Positions 18,301 through 26,625 of a stretch of DNA of 64,000 nucleotides are shown here, one piece after another. Below the pieces are notes generated by a model, which was given only the letters and a program-made list of their open reading frames with translations, was not told the DNA's origin and ran no database searches. The DNA is from Herbiconiux gentiana (GTDB lineage Bacteria; Actinomycetota; Actinomycetes; Actinomycetales; Microbacteriaceae). The translations under genes and the position numbers were made by a program. The first letter of the stretch is position 1. Every line of letters starts with the position of its first letter. Location: positions 310,001-374,000 of the forward strand of contig NZ_JANTEZ010000002.1 of the NCBI RefSeq assembly GCF_024978135.1, in the 5' to 3' direction.

Positions 18301-19632
18301 ATGATCCGCAAGAACAGCATGCGCATCGCCGCGCTCGGTGTGCTCAGCGCCTTGGCGCTCACCGGCTGCGCGTCCAACAGCGGCAGCGGCAGCAGCTCGG
18401 CCGCCGCCGACTGCGCTCCCGCCGACGGGAAGGTGGAGCTGAGCTTCACCTCCTGGATCCCCGGCATCGACAAGGTCGTCGACCTCTGGAACGAGAAGAA
18501 CCCCGACATCCAGGTCACCGTGCAGACCGGCCCGAACGGCAACGGCGGCACGTACAAGAACTTCTTCAACCAGCTCGAGGCCGGCAACGCGCCCGACCTC
18601 GGCCAGATCGAGTACGACGCCCTGCCGAACTTCCGCGTGCAGGACGGCCTCGAGAACATCGCGGCCTGCGACGGCGTGCTCGACTCGAAGGACCAGTTCA
18701 TCGACTGGACCTGGAACCAGGTCACCTTCGGCGAGGACGACGCCGTCTACGCCGTGCCGCAGGACACCGGCCCCATGGCGATGTACTACCGCAAGGACCT
18801 GTTCGAAAAGGCCGGCATCCCCGTGCCCACCACCTGGGAGGAGTACGCGGCGGCCGCCGAGACGATCCGCGCCCAGGGCGGCTACATCACCAACTTCCCG
18901 CAGAACGACGTGAACTGGTTCGCCGGTCTCGTCTGGCAGGCCGGCGGTCAGTGGTTCAGCAACACCGACGACGCCTGGAAGGTGACCCTCGACTCCCCCG
19001 AGTCGACCAAGGTCGCCGACTACTGGCAGGGACTGATCGGCGACGGCCTCGTCTCGAAGGTGCCCGCCTGGACCGACGAGTGGAACAACGCCTACAACAC
19101 CGGCTCCGACTGGACCTGGATCTCGGCCGTCTGGGGTGCCAACAGCATCTCGACCGGCGCCCCCGACACCTCGGGCAACTGGGCCGTCGCGCCCATGCCG
19201 CAGTGGAACGCCGGCGAGAACGCCGCGGGCAACTGGGGTGGATCCTCGACCGCCGTCCTGAAGGGCAGCAAGCACCCCTACGAGGCCTCGAAGTTCGCCC
19301 TGTGGCTGAACACCGACCCCGAGGCGCTGACCGCGCTGAACCAGGAGGCCAATCTCTACCCCGCCACGAAGGACGGCCTGACGCTCCCCGTGCTGGCTGA
19401 CGGCGTGCCGTTCTACGGCGACCAGGCCATCTACGACGTCTTCGCCGACGCGTCGGGTGAGGTGAACCCCGACTTCACCTGGGGCCCCACCATGACCCAG
19501 ACCTACGCCGACGTCGCCGACGGCTTCGGTGGCGTGCTCGGCGGCTCCGGCACCCTCACCGAGGCGCTGGAGACCGGTCAGGAGAAGACGATCTCCGCAC
19601 TCGAGGCGCAGAGCATCCCCGTCGCGAAGTGA
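18301..19632 (+). CDS. ABC sugar transporter extracellular binding lipoprotein
   Basis: 443-residue solute-binding protein of the family-1 type (MalE-like), delivering sugar to the two upstream permeases. A lipoprotein signal with lipobox LALTGC (Cys near 23) and a Ser/Gly linker precede the mature domain, which begins at VELSFTSWIPGIDKVVDLWN. Aromatic clusters such as WTDEWNNAYNTGSDWTW are typical of sugar-contacting loops. AGAAAGAG serves as ribosome site. Neighbouring alpha- and beta-galactosidases suggest galacto-oligosaccharides or raffinose-type sugars as ligand; this is inference. Confidence 0.92.
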   Translation: MIRKNSMRIAALGVLSALALTGCASNSGSGSSSAAADCAPADGKVELSFTSWIPGIDKVVDLWNEKNPDIQVTVQTGPNGNGGTYKNFFNQLEAGNAPDLGQIEYDALPNFRVQDGLENIAACDGVLDSKDQFIDWTWNQVTFGEDDAVYAVPQDTGPMAMYYRKDLFEKAGIPVPTTWEEYAAAAETIRAQGGYITNFPQNDVNWFAGLVWQAGGQWFSNTDDAWKVTLDSPESTKVADYWQGLIGDGLVSKVPAWTDEWNNAYNTGSDWTWISAVWGANSISTGAPDTSGNWAVAPMPQWNAGENAAGNWGGSSTAVLKGSKHPYEASKFALWLNTDPEALTALNQEANLYPATKDGLTLPVLADGVPFYGDQAIYDVFADASGEVNPDFTWGPTMTQTYADVADGFGGVLGGSGTLTEALETGQEKTISALEAQSIPVAK

Positions 19633-21845
19633 CCTCTGCCCTCCATCACCTCCGTGCCGCGGGCTCCAGCATCGTGCTGGACGCCCGCGGCACGGGCGTG
19701 CCCTCCCTGCTGCACTGGGGCGCCGACCTGGGCGCCCTCTCCCCCGCCGAGCTCGAGTCGTTCGCCGACTCGCTCGTGCCGGCCGTGGGCCCGAGCTCGA
19801 TCGACGAGCCGGCCCGGCCCACCCTTCTCCCGATGGCGGTCGACGGATGCTCGTCCCGCCCCGGTCTCGCAGGCTTCGGCCTGGGCGGCGAGCCCGCTGC
19901 GGCGGCCGCACCCGCTGCAACCGCTGCACCCGCTGCACCCGCTGCACCCGCTGCACCCGCATCGTCCGCCGCGGCGGCCGCCCACGCTCCGGCCGCGCTG
20001 CGCCTGGATGCCTTCGAACTCCTCGGCCCCGCCGCGGTGCGCATCGTGCTCGTGCCCCGCGGTGCCGTCGGGCATCCGCTGCGGGTGGAGCTCGACCTCG
20101 AGCTGACCCCGCACGGCGTGCTGCAGAGCCGCGCCGCCGTGCAGAACCTCGGCGCGACCCCGTTCGCGCTCGACACCCTCGAACTCGCGCTGCCGCTGCC
20201 CGGCCGCGCCCGCGAGCTGCTCGACTTCACCGGACGCTGGCCGCGCGAACGGCAGCCCCAGCGCCGCGCCATCGAGCACGGCACGTGGCTTCGCGAGAGC
20301 CGGCACGGCCGGCCCGGGCACGACGACGCCTTCCTGCTGGTGGCCGGCACGCCCGGCTTCGGCTTCCGCTCGGGCGAGGTCTGGGCCGTGCACCTGGCCT
20401 GGTCGGGCGACAAGCGGCTGTTCGCCGAGGCCTCGGCCACCGGGCGGCAGGCGCTCGGCGGCGGCGAGCTGCTGGCCCCCGGCGAGATCGTGCTGGCCCC
20501 GGGCGAGCGCTACCGCTCCCCGGCGCTCGTCGCGGCGCACTCCGTCGACGGCCTCGACGGGCTCACCGCGAGGCTGCACGGGTACGCCCGCGCCCAGTCG
20601 CCCACCGGCCCCGAACCGCGCAAGGTGATGCTCAATACCTGGGAGGCCGTCTACTTCGACCACGACCTCGAGCGCCTCGAGGCCCTGGCCGACGCGGCCG
20701 CCTCGGTGGGGGTCGAGCGCTTCGTGCTCGACGACGGCTGGATGCTCGGCCGCACCGACGACCGTCGCGCCCTCGGCGACTGGGTCGTCGACCCCGAGAA
20801 GTGGCCCGCCGGGCTGCACCCGCTGATCGACCACGTGACGACCCTCGGCATGGACTTCGGGCTCTGGGTCGAGCCCGAGATGGTCAGCCTCGACTCCGAG
20901 GTCGCCCGCGCGCATCCGGAGTGGGTGGTGGGGCTCGAACCCGACGCCGACCCGCCCGTCTCGTGGCGCTGGCAGCACGTGCTCGACCTCGCGAACCCCG
21001 AGGCGTTCGAGCACGTGCTCGGGCAGCTCGTGGCGCTGCTGCGGGAGTACCCGATCGCCTACCTCAAGTGGGACCAGAACCGCGACCTGCTCGGTGGCTC
21101 GGCCCATCGGCAGACGGCGGCGACGTACCGGCTGATGGACGTGCTGCGCGAGCGCTTCCCGGGCCTCGAGATCGAGTCCTGCTCCTCGGGCGGAGGCCGC
21201 GTCGACCTCGGCGTGATGGCGCGCACCGACCGCGTCTGGCCGAGCGACACCAACGACCCGCTGGAGCGGCAGGGCATCCAGCGCTTCACCTCGCTGGTGG
21301 TGCCGCCGGAGTACTTCGGCGCCCATCTCGGGGCCGCGACCGCGCACACCACGGGGCGCACGCACGCGCTGTCGTTCCGGCTGGCGACCGCGCTCTTCGG
21401 CCACGCCGGCATCGAGTGGGACCTGACGCGCGCGACCGCCGACGAGCTGGCGGCCGTGGCCGAGTGGATCGAGCTGTACAAGGCCTCGCGCGAGATGCTG
21501 CGCTCCGGCACGACGGTGCGGGCCGACGGCCCCGACCCGGCGCTCTGGACGCACGGCGTCGTCGCCGCCGACCGCTCGGACGCGCTGTTCGCGGTGGTGA
21601 CCGTCGCGGCCACGCGCCAGGCGGTTCCGGCGCCGGTGACGCTGCCGGGGCTCGACGATTCGCGCCGCTACCGGGTCGAGCCGGTGCTGCTCGGCGGCGG
21701 TCCGCGGGTGATCCAGGATGCTCCGCCGCCCTGGTGGGCCGAGGGCGGCGTCACGGCCGGCGGCCGGCAGCTCGCGATCGTGGGGCTGCCGATGCCGCTG
21801 CTCGCGCCGGAGCAGTCGCTCGTGCTGCGGGTGACGAGCGCCTAG
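19629..21845 (+). CDS. GH36 alpha-galactosidase
   Basis: 738-residue family 36 hydrolase cleaving alpha-galactosyl units (melibiose, raffinose, stachyose). The N-terminal beta-sandwich is followed by the barrel with VERFVLDDGWMLGR, the nucleophile Asp482 in YLKWDQNRDL, ESCSSGGGRVDLG, and the acid/base Asp540 in VWPSDTNDPLER. No signal peptide, so cytoplasmic. GTG 19629 overlaps the stop of the binding-protein gene (GTGA). An unusual Ala/Pro/Thr stretch (about residues 88-122), made by a 9-bp tandem repeat, interrupts the N-terminal domain between conserved strands; it probably forms a loose surface loop. Confidence 0.92.
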   Translation: MTSALHHLRAAGSSIVLDARGTGVPSLLHWGADLGALSPAELESFADSLVPAVGPSSIDEPARPTLLPMAVDGCSSRPGLAGFGLGGEPAAAAAPAATAAPAAPAAPAAPASSAAAAAHAPAALRLDAFELLGPAAVRIVLVPRGAVGHPLRVELDLELTPHGVLQSRAAVQNLGATPFALDTLELALPLPGRARELLDFTGRWPRERQPQRRAIEHGTWLRESRHGRPGHDDAFLLVAGTPGFGFRSGEVWAVHLAWSGDKRLFAEASATGRQALGGGELLAPGEIVLAPGERYRSPALVAAHSVDGLDGLTARLHGYARAQSPTGPEPRKVMLNTWEAVYFDHDLERLEALADAAASVGVERFVLDDGWMLGRTDDRRALGDWVVDPEKWPAGLHPLIDHVTTLGMDFGLWVEPEMVSLDSEVARAHPEWVVGLEPDADPPVSWRWQHVLDLANPEAFEHVLGQLVALLREYPIAYLKWDQNRDLLGGSAHRQTAATYRLMDVLRERFPGLEIESCSSGGGRVDLGVMARTDRVWPSDTNDPLERQGIQRFTSLVVPPEYFGAHLGAATAHTTGRTHALSFRLATALFGHAGIEWDLTRATADELAAVAEWIELYKASREMLRSGTTVRADGPDPALWTHGVVAADRSDALFAVVTVAATRQAVPAPVTLPGLDDSRRYRVEPVLLGGGPRVIQDAPPPWWAEGGVTAGGRQLAIVGLPMPLLAPEQSLVLRVTSA
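19911..19960 (+). repeat. 9-bp tandem repeat inside the GH36 gene
   Basis: About five and a half in-frame copies of CCCGCTGCA (one copy begins with A), encoding Pro-Ala-Ala or Thr-Ala-Ala. It is part of a longer Ala/Pro-rich segment of the protein. Such a repeat could change length by slippage without shifting the frame. Confidence 0.9.
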
Positions 21846-23314
21846 ACCACCTCGGCGTAGAGATCGCTCGGCGCGTAGCGCGGGGCTCGGGAGACCGAGC
21901 CCCAGGCCGCGCGCAGCGCCTGCACGCCGCGCTCGATGTCGCCCGGGCGGTGGATGATCGGCACCCGCAGGAAGCGCTCGAAGGCCCCGTCGATCCCGAA
22001 GCGCGGGCCGGCCGTGATGAGCAGCCCCTCCGCGCGGGCCGCGAGCGCCAGCTGCGAGCTGACAGGGGCGCCGAGGTTGACCCAGGCGGCGAGGCCGCCG
22101 TCGACGGGCGGCACCTGCCAGGTGGGGAAGTGCTGGGCGAGCATCCGCAGCAGGGTGTCGCGGCCCTCACGCAGCTGCGCCGAGCGCCCGGCGAGCACCT
22201 GGTCGAAGTCGCGCAGCAGCTCGGCGACGATCAGCTGCTCGAGCACGGGCGTGCCGAGGTCGCCCGCGAACCGCACGCCCGCCAGCTTGCGGATGATCGC
22301 CGGCTCGGCCCGCACCCAGCCCACCCGGAGCCCCGCCCAGACCGTCTTGCCGACCGAGCCGATGAGCACGGCCGAGGCGGCGGTGGCGGCGTCGCCGTAG
22401 GCCGCGAACGGGAGGTACGACCCCGGCCGGTCGATGTCGAGCTCGGCGGTGGTCTCGTCGACGAGCACGAGCGTGCCCTGCCGGGTGGCGTCGGCCAGCA
22501 CCTTCGAGCGCAGCTCGGCCGGCATCGACTCGCCGGTGGGGTTGTGGAAGTCGGGCATCAGGTAGGCCAGCGTCGGGCTGGTGCGGGCGAAGGCCTGTTC
22601 GAGCCCGGGCGCGTCCCAGCCGTGCAGGCCGTCGGGGGCCGCTCCGCTGCCGCGCGCGGCGACCGACACGGGAACGAAGCGGGCCCCCGCCGCGCGCAGC
22701 GCCTCGTAGGCGTGCGGGTAGCTCGGCAGCTCCACCACGGTGCGGTCGCCGCGCGAGAGCAGGGTGCGGGCGAGCAGCGAGATCGCGTGCTGGGCGCCGA
22801 TGGTGATCATCACCTGCTCGACGCTCGTGGGCAGACCCCGCGCGGTGTAGCGGTCGGCGACCGCCTGCCGCAGGGTCATCGCGCCGAACGGGTCGATGCC
22901 CGTGCCGCCGAGCTCGCGCGCGAACTCGTCCATCACCCGCAGGGTGGCCCCGTGCAGCGCCGGGTGCGCCGGAGCCGTGGCCTTCGAGAAGTCGATCAGG
23001 TCGCCCGGCTCGTCGGCACCGGCCACGGGCGTGCGGCTCGGCAGGCGGGTGACGCTGCCCGACCCCCGCAGGCTGGAGGTGTAGCCGGCGTCGCGGAGTT
23101 CGCGGTACGCACCCGAGACCATCGTGCGGCTGACGCCGAGCGCCTGGGCGAGGTCGCGTTCGGCCGGCAGCCGGGTGCCGGTGGCGATGCGGCCGTCGAG
23201 CACGAGCAGCCGGATGCGGTCGAACAGCGCGAGGTACGACGGACCGGTCGAGGTGCCACGCCAGTCGCCCAGCAGCTGGATGAGGCCACGGGTGCCAATT
23301 CTCGGATCTGTCAT
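21842..23314 (-). CDS. MocR/PdxR-family GntR regulator with aminotransferase-like domain
   Basis: 490 residues. The first about 85 form a GntR winged helix (TRLPAERDLAQALGVSRTMV), and the rest is a fold-type I aminotransferase-like domain. The expected PLP-binding Lys is Lys323 in GSVGKTVWAGLRVGW, and NPTG is present, so cofactor binding is likely intact. MocR proteins use PLP or an adduct as effector. It is divergent from yczE, the arrangement known for YczR-YczE pairs, and GATTGG motifs lie between. TAAAGT (23321-23326) ends six bases before the ATG, suggesting a leaderless transcript. The last codons overlap the stop of the GH36 gene, transcribed convergently. Confidence 0.92.
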   Translation of the reverse strand: MTDPRIGTRGLIQLLGDWRGTSTGPSYLALFDRIRLLVLDGRIATGTRLPAERDLAQALGVSRTMVSGAYRELRDAGYTSSLRGSGSVTRLPSRTPVAGADEPGDLIDFSKATAPAHPALHGATLRVMDEFARELGGTGIDPFGAMTLRQAVADRYTARGLPTSVEQVMITIGAQHAISLLARTLLSRGDRTVVELPSYPHAYEALRAAGARFVPVSVAARGSGAAPDGLHGWDAPGLEQAFARTSPTLAYLMPDFHNPTGESMPAELRSKVLADATRQGTLVLVDETTAELDIDRPGSYLPFAAYGDAATAASAVLIGSVGKTVWAGLRVGWVRAEPAIIRKLAGVRFAGDLGTPVLEQLIVAELLRDFDQVLAGRSAQLREGRDTLLRMLAQHFPTWQVPPVDGGLAAWVNLGAPVSSQLALAARAEGLLITAGPRFGIDGAFERFLRVPIIHRPGDIERGVQALRAAWGSVSRAPRYAPSDLYAEVV

Positions 23315-23330
23315 GTTACCACTTTAGATC

Positions 23331-23367
23331 GATTGGCATTCGTGGTCCAGACCAATCCTGCGATTGG
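23331..23367. promoter_or_regulatory. GATTGG motifs between the MocR gene and yczE
   Basis: GATTGG at 23331-23336 and 23362-23367 (31 bp apart, three helical turns) with an inverted copy CCAATC at 23352-23357. Two spaced direct repeats are the usual target of MocR regulators. Their position between the divergent starts suits control of both genes. Binding itself is inferred. Confidence 0.6.
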
Positions 23368-23375
23368 ATCGGACT

Positions 23376-24032
23376 ATGACCTACCGCGTGCTCCGCCTCC
23401 TCGTCGGCCTGATGCTCTACGGCTTCGCCGAGGCCCTGATGATCCGGGGTGCCGTCGGCATCGACCCGTGGACCGTGTTCGCCCAAGGGCTCTCGCGCAG
23501 CACCGGACTGTCGATCGGTCTTCTCACCAACCTGATCGGGCTCGCGGTGCTGCTCGCCTGGATCCCGCTGCGGCAGCGGCCGGGGCTCGGCACCGTGCTG
23601 AACGTGCTGCTGCTCGGCCCGTTCATGGAGCTCGGGCTGTGGCTCCTGCCCGTTCCGGGCTCGCTTCCGCTGCAGGTGCTCTCGTTCGCCGCCGGGCTGC
23701 TGCTGCTCGCGGTGGCGAGCGGCGTCTACATCGGGGCGAGGCTGGGGCCCGGCCCGCGCGACGGCCTGATGACGGGGCTGCACGCCCGGCTGGGCTGGCC
23801 GATCTGGCTCGGTCGCACGCTCGTGGAGGCGACGGTGCTCGGCGCCGGGTGGCTGCTCGGCGGCGACGTCGGGTTCGGCACGCTCGCGTTCGCGCTGCTG
23901 ATCGGGCCGCTCTGCGGGGTGACGCTGCCGCTGCTCGCGGGGCGGCCGCGCATCCGGCCGATCAGCCCTTCGACGCCTTCGCCTGCTTCGCCTCCGCCTT
24001 CGCGGCCCGCTTCGTCTCGCGCACCAGCGTGA
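23376..24032 (+). CDS. YczE/YyaS/YitT-like membrane protein
   Basis: 218 residues with about five hydrophobic helices and the family start VGLMLYGFAEALMIRGAVGIDPW. GPRDGLMTGL is another family landmark. YczE proteins are poorly understood; the Bacillus member has been linked to lipopeptide production, and pairing with a divergent MocR regulator is a recognised arrangement. ATG 23376 was chosen over an ATG four codons upstream because the conserved region begins there; no clear ribosome site is visible. The last about 24 residues are Ser/Pro/Ala-rich and overlap the 3' end of the convergent repair gene, suggesting that this tail arose by read-through. Confidence 0.8.
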   Translation: MTYRVLRLLVGLMLYGFAEALMIRGAVGIDPWTVFAQGLSRSTGLSIGLLTNLIGLAVLLAWIPLRQRPGLGTVLNVLLLGPFMELGLWLLPVPGSLPLQVLSFAAGLLLLAVASGVYIGARLGPGPRDGLMTGLHARLGWPIWLGRTLVEATVLGAGWLLGGDVGFGTLAFALLIGPLCGVTLPLLAGRPRIRPISPSTPSPASPPPSRPASSRAPA

Positions 24033-24552
24033 GCGAATCGGCGTCGACGATGTCGGCGACCGAGCGGTGCGAGCCCTCCTCGCCGTAGGGCCCCGCGGCC
24101 TCGCGCCAGCCCTCGGGGGTCACCCCGTACTGCTTGCCGAGCAGCGCCACGAAGATGCGGGCCTTCTGCGCCCCGTAGCCGGGCAGCGCCTCGAGCCGCT
24201 TCAGCAGGGTCTTCCCGTCGGGCACGTCCGTCCAGAGCGCCGCCGCGTCGCCGTTCCAGTCGTCGACGAGGGCCGCGGCGAGCGCCTGCACCCGCCCGGC
24301 CATCGAGCCGGGGTAGCGATGCACGGCGGGGGTCTCGCGGAAGACCTCGACCAGGGCATCCGGATCGTAGGACGCGAGATTCGTCGCGGTGAACGTGCCG
24401 TCGATGCGGTCGCGGATCTTCTTCGGCCCCTCGAAGGCCGCCTCCATGGCGATCTGCTGGTCGAGCAGCATGCCCACGAGCAGGGCGAGCGGGTCGGTCG
24501 AGAGCAGCTCGTCGGCGGCGGCGTCTCCGGTGATGTGCAGTGCGGGGCTCAT
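23962..24552 (-). CDS. HhH-GPD-type base excision repair protein
   Basis: 196 residues. The region resembles the actinobacterial 'HhH-GPD-type base excision DNA repair' family: DPLALLVGMLLDQQIAMEAAF near the N-terminus and the helix-hairpin-helix LEALPGYGAQKARIFVALLG at about 120-140. There is no Fe-S cysteine cluster. Enzymatic activity and lesion are unknown. The tail is Lys/Ala-rich (KRAAKAEAKQAKASKG), plausible for DNA contact. GGAGG precedes the ATG. Its 3' end overlaps yczE by 71 bases on the other strand. Confidence 0.85.
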   Translation of the reverse strand: MSPALHITGDAAADELLSTDPLALLVGMLLDQQIAMEAAFEGPKKIRDRIDGTFTATNLASYDPDALVEVFRETPAVHRYPGSMAGRVQALAAALVDDWNGDAAALWTDVPDGKTLLKRLEALPGYGAQKARIFVALLGKQYGVTPEGWREAAGPYGEEGSHRSVADIVDADSLTLVRETKRAAKAEAKQAKASKG

Positions 24553-24620
24553 GCCTCCATCATGACGGCCCGGCCGGCAGGCTGCGAGCCGTCGTCGGCG
24601 GAACGCCCTAGGGTCGGAGC

Positions 24621-25151
24621 ATGCTCTCCACCGCGGTCGCCGTGCCGGCCGGCCTGACGATCCGCCGCACGGTCGAGAGCGACTGGCGCGAGGTGCGGCG
24701 GCTCCGGCTCGAGATGCTCGAGGACACGCCTCTCGCCTACCTCGAGACGCTCGCGCACGCCCGTCGACGCGGCGAGGCCGAGTGGCGCGCCAAGGCCCGT
24801 GAGGGGTCGTCGCGCCGGGCGATCACGGTTGTCGCCGAGACCCCCGAGGGGCGTTTCGTGGCCACGATGATCTCGTCGGTGCCGCCCGGAGCATCCGGGG
24901 CCTACCTCTTCGGTGTCTACGTGGCCCCCTCGCACCGCGGTGCCGCCGGGGTGACGGATGCTCTGCTCACCCGCATCGAGGACTGGGCCCTCGGGCGCGG
25001 CGACACCCTCACCCTCGAGGTGCATGAGGACAACGCCCGCGCCATCGCCGCGTACCGGAAGCGGGGGTTCGTGGAGACGGGGGTCACGGTGCCGTATCCG
25101 CTCGATCCGAGTCGGCGGGAGCTCGAGATGCGCAAGGAGCTGCGGTCGTGA
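24621..25151 (+). CDS. GNAT family N-acetyltransferase
   Basis: 176 residues, single GNAT domain. The acetyl-CoA pyrophosphate loop is VAPSHRGAAGVTDAL (about 96-110), followed by LEVHEDNARAIAAYRKRGF, the usual motif B. The acceptor substrate is unknown. TAGGGT (24609-24614) ends exactly six bases before the ATG, indicating a leaderless transcript. It is the first gene of a three-gene unit in which each stop overlaps the next GTG (GTGA). Confidence 0.88.
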   Translation: MLSTAVAVPAGLTIRRTVESDWREVRRLRLEMLEDTPLAYLETLAHARRRGEAEWRAKAREGSSRRAITVVAETPEGRFVATMISSVPPGASGAYLFGVYVAPSHRGAAGVTDALLTRIEDWALGRGDTLTLEVHEDNARAIAAYRKRGFVETGVTVPYPLDPSRRELEMRKELRS

Positions 25152-25999
25152 GCGGCGGTCGCGCCTACGGCGAGGTGCTCGTCGGGCCCACCGCGCCGCC
25201 CGAGCTGCACGTCATGACGTACAACCTGCGGCGCCCCGTCGCGCACGTCATGCCGCACAGCCCCGACCGCTGGGAGACACGGCGGCCGTTCCTGGCGGCC
25301 CTGCTCGCGGCGGAGCGTCCGAGCATCCTGGGTACGCAGGAGGCCATGCCGCAGACGGCCGGCTTCGTACGCCACAGCCTGGGCCGGCATTACCGCTCGG
25401 TCGGCCACGGTCGCTCGGCGAACGGACGCGGCGAGGGCTGCCCGCTGTTCTACGACACCGAGCGGCTCGAGCGGCTCGACTGGACCCAGCGGGCGCTCTC
25501 GCCCACCCCCGAGGTGCCGGGGTCGACCGGCTGGGGCAACCGGGTGCCGCGCATCCTGGTGGCGGCGACCTTCCGCGACCGGGCGACGTCGGTGCGGTTC
25601 CTCGTGGTCAACACGCACTTCGATCACCTCTCCCGCCGCGCCCGGGTGCTCGCGGCGGGCTCCGTGCGGGCGTTCGTGGCCTCGCGCGGCCTGCCCGCGA
25701 TCGTGACCGGCGACCTCAACAGCGGCGAGGCGACGACTCCGCTGCAGGAGCTGCTGCGCGACGGCGGGCTGCTCGACGCCTACTCGATCGCGTCGTCGCG
25801 GCTGACGCCGGAGTGGGGCAGCTTCCCGAACTACGGCACGCCGCGCCTGGACCGCAAGCGGATCGACTGGATCGCCACCACACCCGACATCGAGGTGGTC
25901 GAGGCCGGCATCAACCCGCACCGGTACGCGGGCGGCTTCGGCTCCGACCACCTGCCGGTGCAGGCCGTGCTGCGGATGCCCGTGCCCGCCGCCCCGTGA
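25148..25999 (+). CDS. Endonuclease/exonuclease/phosphatase (EEP) family protein
   Basis: 283 residues. Hallmarks of the EEP fold are MTYNLRR at the start, GTQEAMP carrying the metal-binding Glu, NTHFDHLSRRAR, GDLNSG, and the C-terminal GSDHLPV with the catalytic Asp-His pair. Substrate may be a nucleic acid or a phosphoester; family members range widely. No signal peptide. Starts with GTG overlapping the GNAT stop and ends overlapping the next GTG. Confidence 0.88.
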   Translation: MSGGRAYGEVLVGPTAPPELHVMTYNLRRPVAHVMPHSPDRWETRRPFLAALLAAERPSILGTQEAMPQTAGFVRHSLGRHYRSVGHGRSANGRGEGCPLFYDTERLERLDWTQRALSPTPEVPGSTGWGNRVPRILVAATFRDRATSVRFLVVNTHFDHLSRRARVLAAGSVRAFVASRGLPAIVTGDLNSGEATTPLQELLRDGGLLDAYSIASSRLTPEWGSFPNYGTPRLDRKRIDWIATTPDIEVVEAGINPHRYAGGFGSDHLPVQAVLRMPVPAAP

Positions 26000-26592
26000 T
26001 CCAGAACTTCCTCCGCCCGCCCCACGGCGCCGCCGAGTGGGCCGCCGACGCGGTGCGGGTGCTCGCGCTGCTCAGCGTCGTCGCGGCGTTCGTCTGGTGG
26101 GAACCGACGGACGCCGGGGTGCTGGCGCTGGTGTTCCCGGGGGTGGTGCTGCCTCGCTTCGTGGGCGTGCATCCGCTCTTCGACATCGGGTACGGGGTCG
26201 TGCTGCTCGTCGCCGCCTGGAGCAACGTGTTCGACCTGTACACGCGCATCTGGTGGTGGGACATCGCGGTGCATCTCGTCGCCACCGGGGTCGTGGCGGT
26301 GCTGGCGTTCTTACTGGTCGCACGGCTGGGGCTCGTCGCTTTGTCGCCTGGCGCCCGCGTGGTGCTGTGCGCGGCGTTCGGGCTGGCGGCGAGCGCGCTG
26401 TGGGAGATGGTGGAGTGGCTCGGGAAGACCTTCGTCAGCTCGTCGATCTTCGTGACGTACGACGACACGATCGGGGACATGGCTGTGGGTGGGGTGGGGG
26501 CGCTGGGGGCGGGCGTGGTGCTGGCGGTTCTGTCGGCTCGTGGGTCGGCGCGTCGGCCGGCTCGCCCGTCGGTTGAAACTAAACATTCATGA
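25996..26592 (+). CDS. Integral membrane protein, DUF2238/YjdF-like
   Basis: 198 residues with about five hydrophobic helices. WWWDIAVHLVATG, ALWEMVEWLGK and YDDTIGDMAVGGVGALG are charged or polar residues set within helices, a pattern I associate with the DUF2238/YjdF family of unknown function. The GTG start overlaps the stop of the EEP gene. The final codons run into the promoter palindrome of the next gene, so the MFS promoter lies partly inside this coding sequence. Confidence 0.75.
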   Translation: MIQNFLRPPHGAAEWAADAVRVLALLSVVAAFVWWEPTDAGVLALVFPGVVLPRFVGVHPLFDIGYGVVLLVAAWSNVFDLYTRIWWWDIAVHLVATGVVAVLAFLLVARLGLVALSPGARVVLCAAFGLAASALWEMVEWLGKTFVSSSIFVTYDDTIGDMAVGGVGALGAGVVLAVLSARGSARRPARPSVETKHS

Positions 26593-26602
26593 ATGTATAG
26601 TT
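26573..26602 (+). promoter_or_regulatory. Promoter with embedded 26-bp near-palindromic operator for the MFS-TetR unit
   Basis: TTGAAA (26573-26578) and TATAGT (26596-26601) are separated by 17 bases. The stretch 26577-26602 is a 26-bp dyad centred on ATTCATGAAT, with only one mismatched pair (the A/T at the sixth position from each end). A repressor bound here would cover the whole promoter. The TetR gene that ends this unit is the natural candidate. This AT-rich element stands out sharply from the surrounding GC-rich DNA. Confidence 0.88.
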
Positions 26603-26625
26603 AGGGATCTCACCCGGAGGTCTCC

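Noticed and set aside
19911-19960. A CRISPR-like repeat run
   Set aside because: Units are 9 bp without spacers and lie in frame within a coding sequence.
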